Positions 62,896-64,000 of a stretch of 64,000 nucleotides of DNA are shown one piece after another (positions within the stretch are counted from its first letter, which is position 1; each line of letters starts with the position of its first letter). Below the pieces are notes generated by a model, which did no database searches, had not been told where the DNA came from, and was given only the letters and a program-made list of their open reading frames with translations. The stretch covers positions 6,944,001 to 7,008,000 of the forward strand of contig OX388348.1 in NCBI GenBank assembly GCA_947579665.1, given 5' to 3'. The DNA comes from Sympetrum striolatum. Lineage: Eukaryota > Arthropoda > Insecta > Odonata > Libellulidae. The position numbers and the translations under genes are program-made.

Positions 62896-63289
62896 AAGAA
62901 CGTTACCTGTTGTGGGGAATTGGCAATGCTGACCAGAAACCAATCTATTTTGACGTGCCCAGTTCTACTACTGTCGAAGCGAGGGGATCCAAATCAGTGA
63001 CAATTAAAACCACAGGAAATGAAAAGAGGAGAATTACGTGCATGTTGGGCATCACAGCTGATGGAAGGAAGCTACCACCTTATGTAATATTTAAGAGGAA
63101 ATCTCTGCCAAAAGATAAGTCTCCTCCTGGGATTCATGTAAGGGTTCAAGAGAAAGGGTGGATGACTGAAGAGTTAGTGAGAGACTGGGTGAAAGTGGTT
63201 TGGCAGAGAAGATCAGGAGCTCTCCTCAACATACCATCAATGCTTGTGCTAGATTCCTTTAAGGGTCATGTTACTGAGGAAGTAAAAAA

Positions 63290-63291
<2 letters not shown>
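62896..63291 (+). pseudogene. Pogo/Tigger-type DDE transposase fragment
   Basis: The frame reads IGNADQKPIYFDVP (first Asp-like position, usually NADETPV/MYFD), STTVEARGSKSVTIKTTGNE, TCMLGITADGRKLPPYVIFK, GWMTEELVRDWVKVVWQRR and PSMLVLDSFKGHVTEEVKKD with the second Asp (LVLDSF.GH). This is a well-preserved DDE_1 core of the jerky/Tigger/pogo group. The frame then enters a TA microsatellite, and the third catalytic residue, expected about 35 residues on, is missing. The N-terminal DNA-binding part is also absent. Different family member from the transposase at 45.4-46.6 kb. Confidence 0.85.

Positions 63292-63360
<69 letters not shown>
63292..63360 (+). repeat. (AT)n microsatellite inside the transposase frame
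   Basis: About 34 uninterrupted AT units; translates as an Ile-Tyr run that is not real protein. Confidence 0.95.
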
Positions 63361-63364
<4 letters not shown>

Positions 63365-64000
63365 TGCATCCATTGCGAAGGAAATTGATTACAATCATCG
63401 GGAAGGGGTAATCTGAAGATTATTGATATTCTGGGCAGGCAGACATTTAGAACTAGTTCCCCTTAATGGATAAAAGAAAGTTTAACTAAATATTGTGTCT
63501 GGGTGTAATCGTTAAAATTCCGTAAGCTACGCGTATAATTTTATCATTGAGAATCTTCAAGGGATCTGAGAAGAGCACACAAGCACTGAGAACGGTCTCC
63601 CAGACTGCCCATGTCTCGGACCGTCTCTGCTTTCAGCAGTAGAATTAAACATATATTAACCATAGAAAGATCACTCCCGTAGAAACTTAAGCTTCGTAAA
63701 ATGCCAATTCCAATATTACGTTCTCAATATTTACATTCAACTTTTCCGGCCTTTTTTGCTATTTCTTCTAACCAATGTTTTTCATAAACCTTTGGGACAT
63801 CCTTACAAATCAATCAACAACAAAACGGGAAAATTTAAGAGATAGCTATTTGCGTAAACTAGCGTTCCTTTGGTTCTTTTTTATTACTATCATTGGATGT
63901 ATAGGGTTTTCAATTCTTTTATTCCATTAAAAGATAGACACAGTTATTAGTTTTGTAGATTTTAAGAACCTTTAAAATTAATATAAAAAACACCAAAAGC
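63361..64000. other. No supported gene
   Basis: AT-rich; no recognised element after the transposase fragment. Confidence 0.5.

Overview
This is eukaryotic, AT-rich, intron-dominated nuclear DNA, most likely from an insect or another arthropod with a large genome. One host gene is visible: a plus-strand immunoglobulin-superfamily gene of the DIP (Dpr-interacting protein)/lachesin-like group. Eight coding exons between 5146 and 59695 join without a frame break into the last 387 residues of the protein: the second half of Ig1, all of Ig2 and Ig3, a low-complexity stalk, and a hydrophobic C-terminal tail of GPI-anchor type. The start of the gene (signal peptide and first half of Ig1) was not found and probably lies upstream of the window. 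Introns make up over 95% of the span; the largest are about 25.7 kb (6185-31852) and 17.3 kb (42212-59483).

The rest is mobile or repetitive DNA in several layers. 1-5.1 kb: the N-terminus of a mariner transposase cut by the window edge, and a diverged tandem array containing tRNA B-box-like motifs. 6.2-31.8 kb intron: a foldback-like inverted array (7.0-8.35 kb), a tRNA-like element with a T-run terminator (9.48 kb), two hAT-type elements with 8-bp target-site duplications (10.2 and 14.1-15.4 kb; the first duplication matches at 7 of 8 bases), a 15-bp-flanked hairpin insert (17.85 kb), a 1.1-kb TIR element (20-21.1 kb), a Penelope GIY-YIG remnant (23.3 kb), a GC-rich island (25.86-26.28 kb), a possible piggyBac end (29.67 kb) and a palindromic MITE just before the next exon. 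32-37.3 kb intron: an old LINE remnant and a CACTG-type TIR element. 42.2-59.5 kb intron: a 6.2-kb Harbinger-like element containing a Tigger/pogo transposase, a plus-strand LINE, a minus-strand LINE with tandem 5' monomers and a nested mariner, a hAT-type MITE and a Tigger-type terminus. After the gene (60-64 kb): an inverted pair of Penelope-type ends, a LINE C-terminal fragment and a pogo-type transposase split by an AT microsatellite.

No bacterial operon, CRISPR array or defence system is present. The most unusual structures are the foldback array with a small ORF in its core, the LINE whose 5' monomers copy its own ORF1 start region, the wholly symmetric phase-1 exon architecture of the DIP gene, and the inverted Penelope-type ends. 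All family assignments come from reading motifs by eye; no searches were run.
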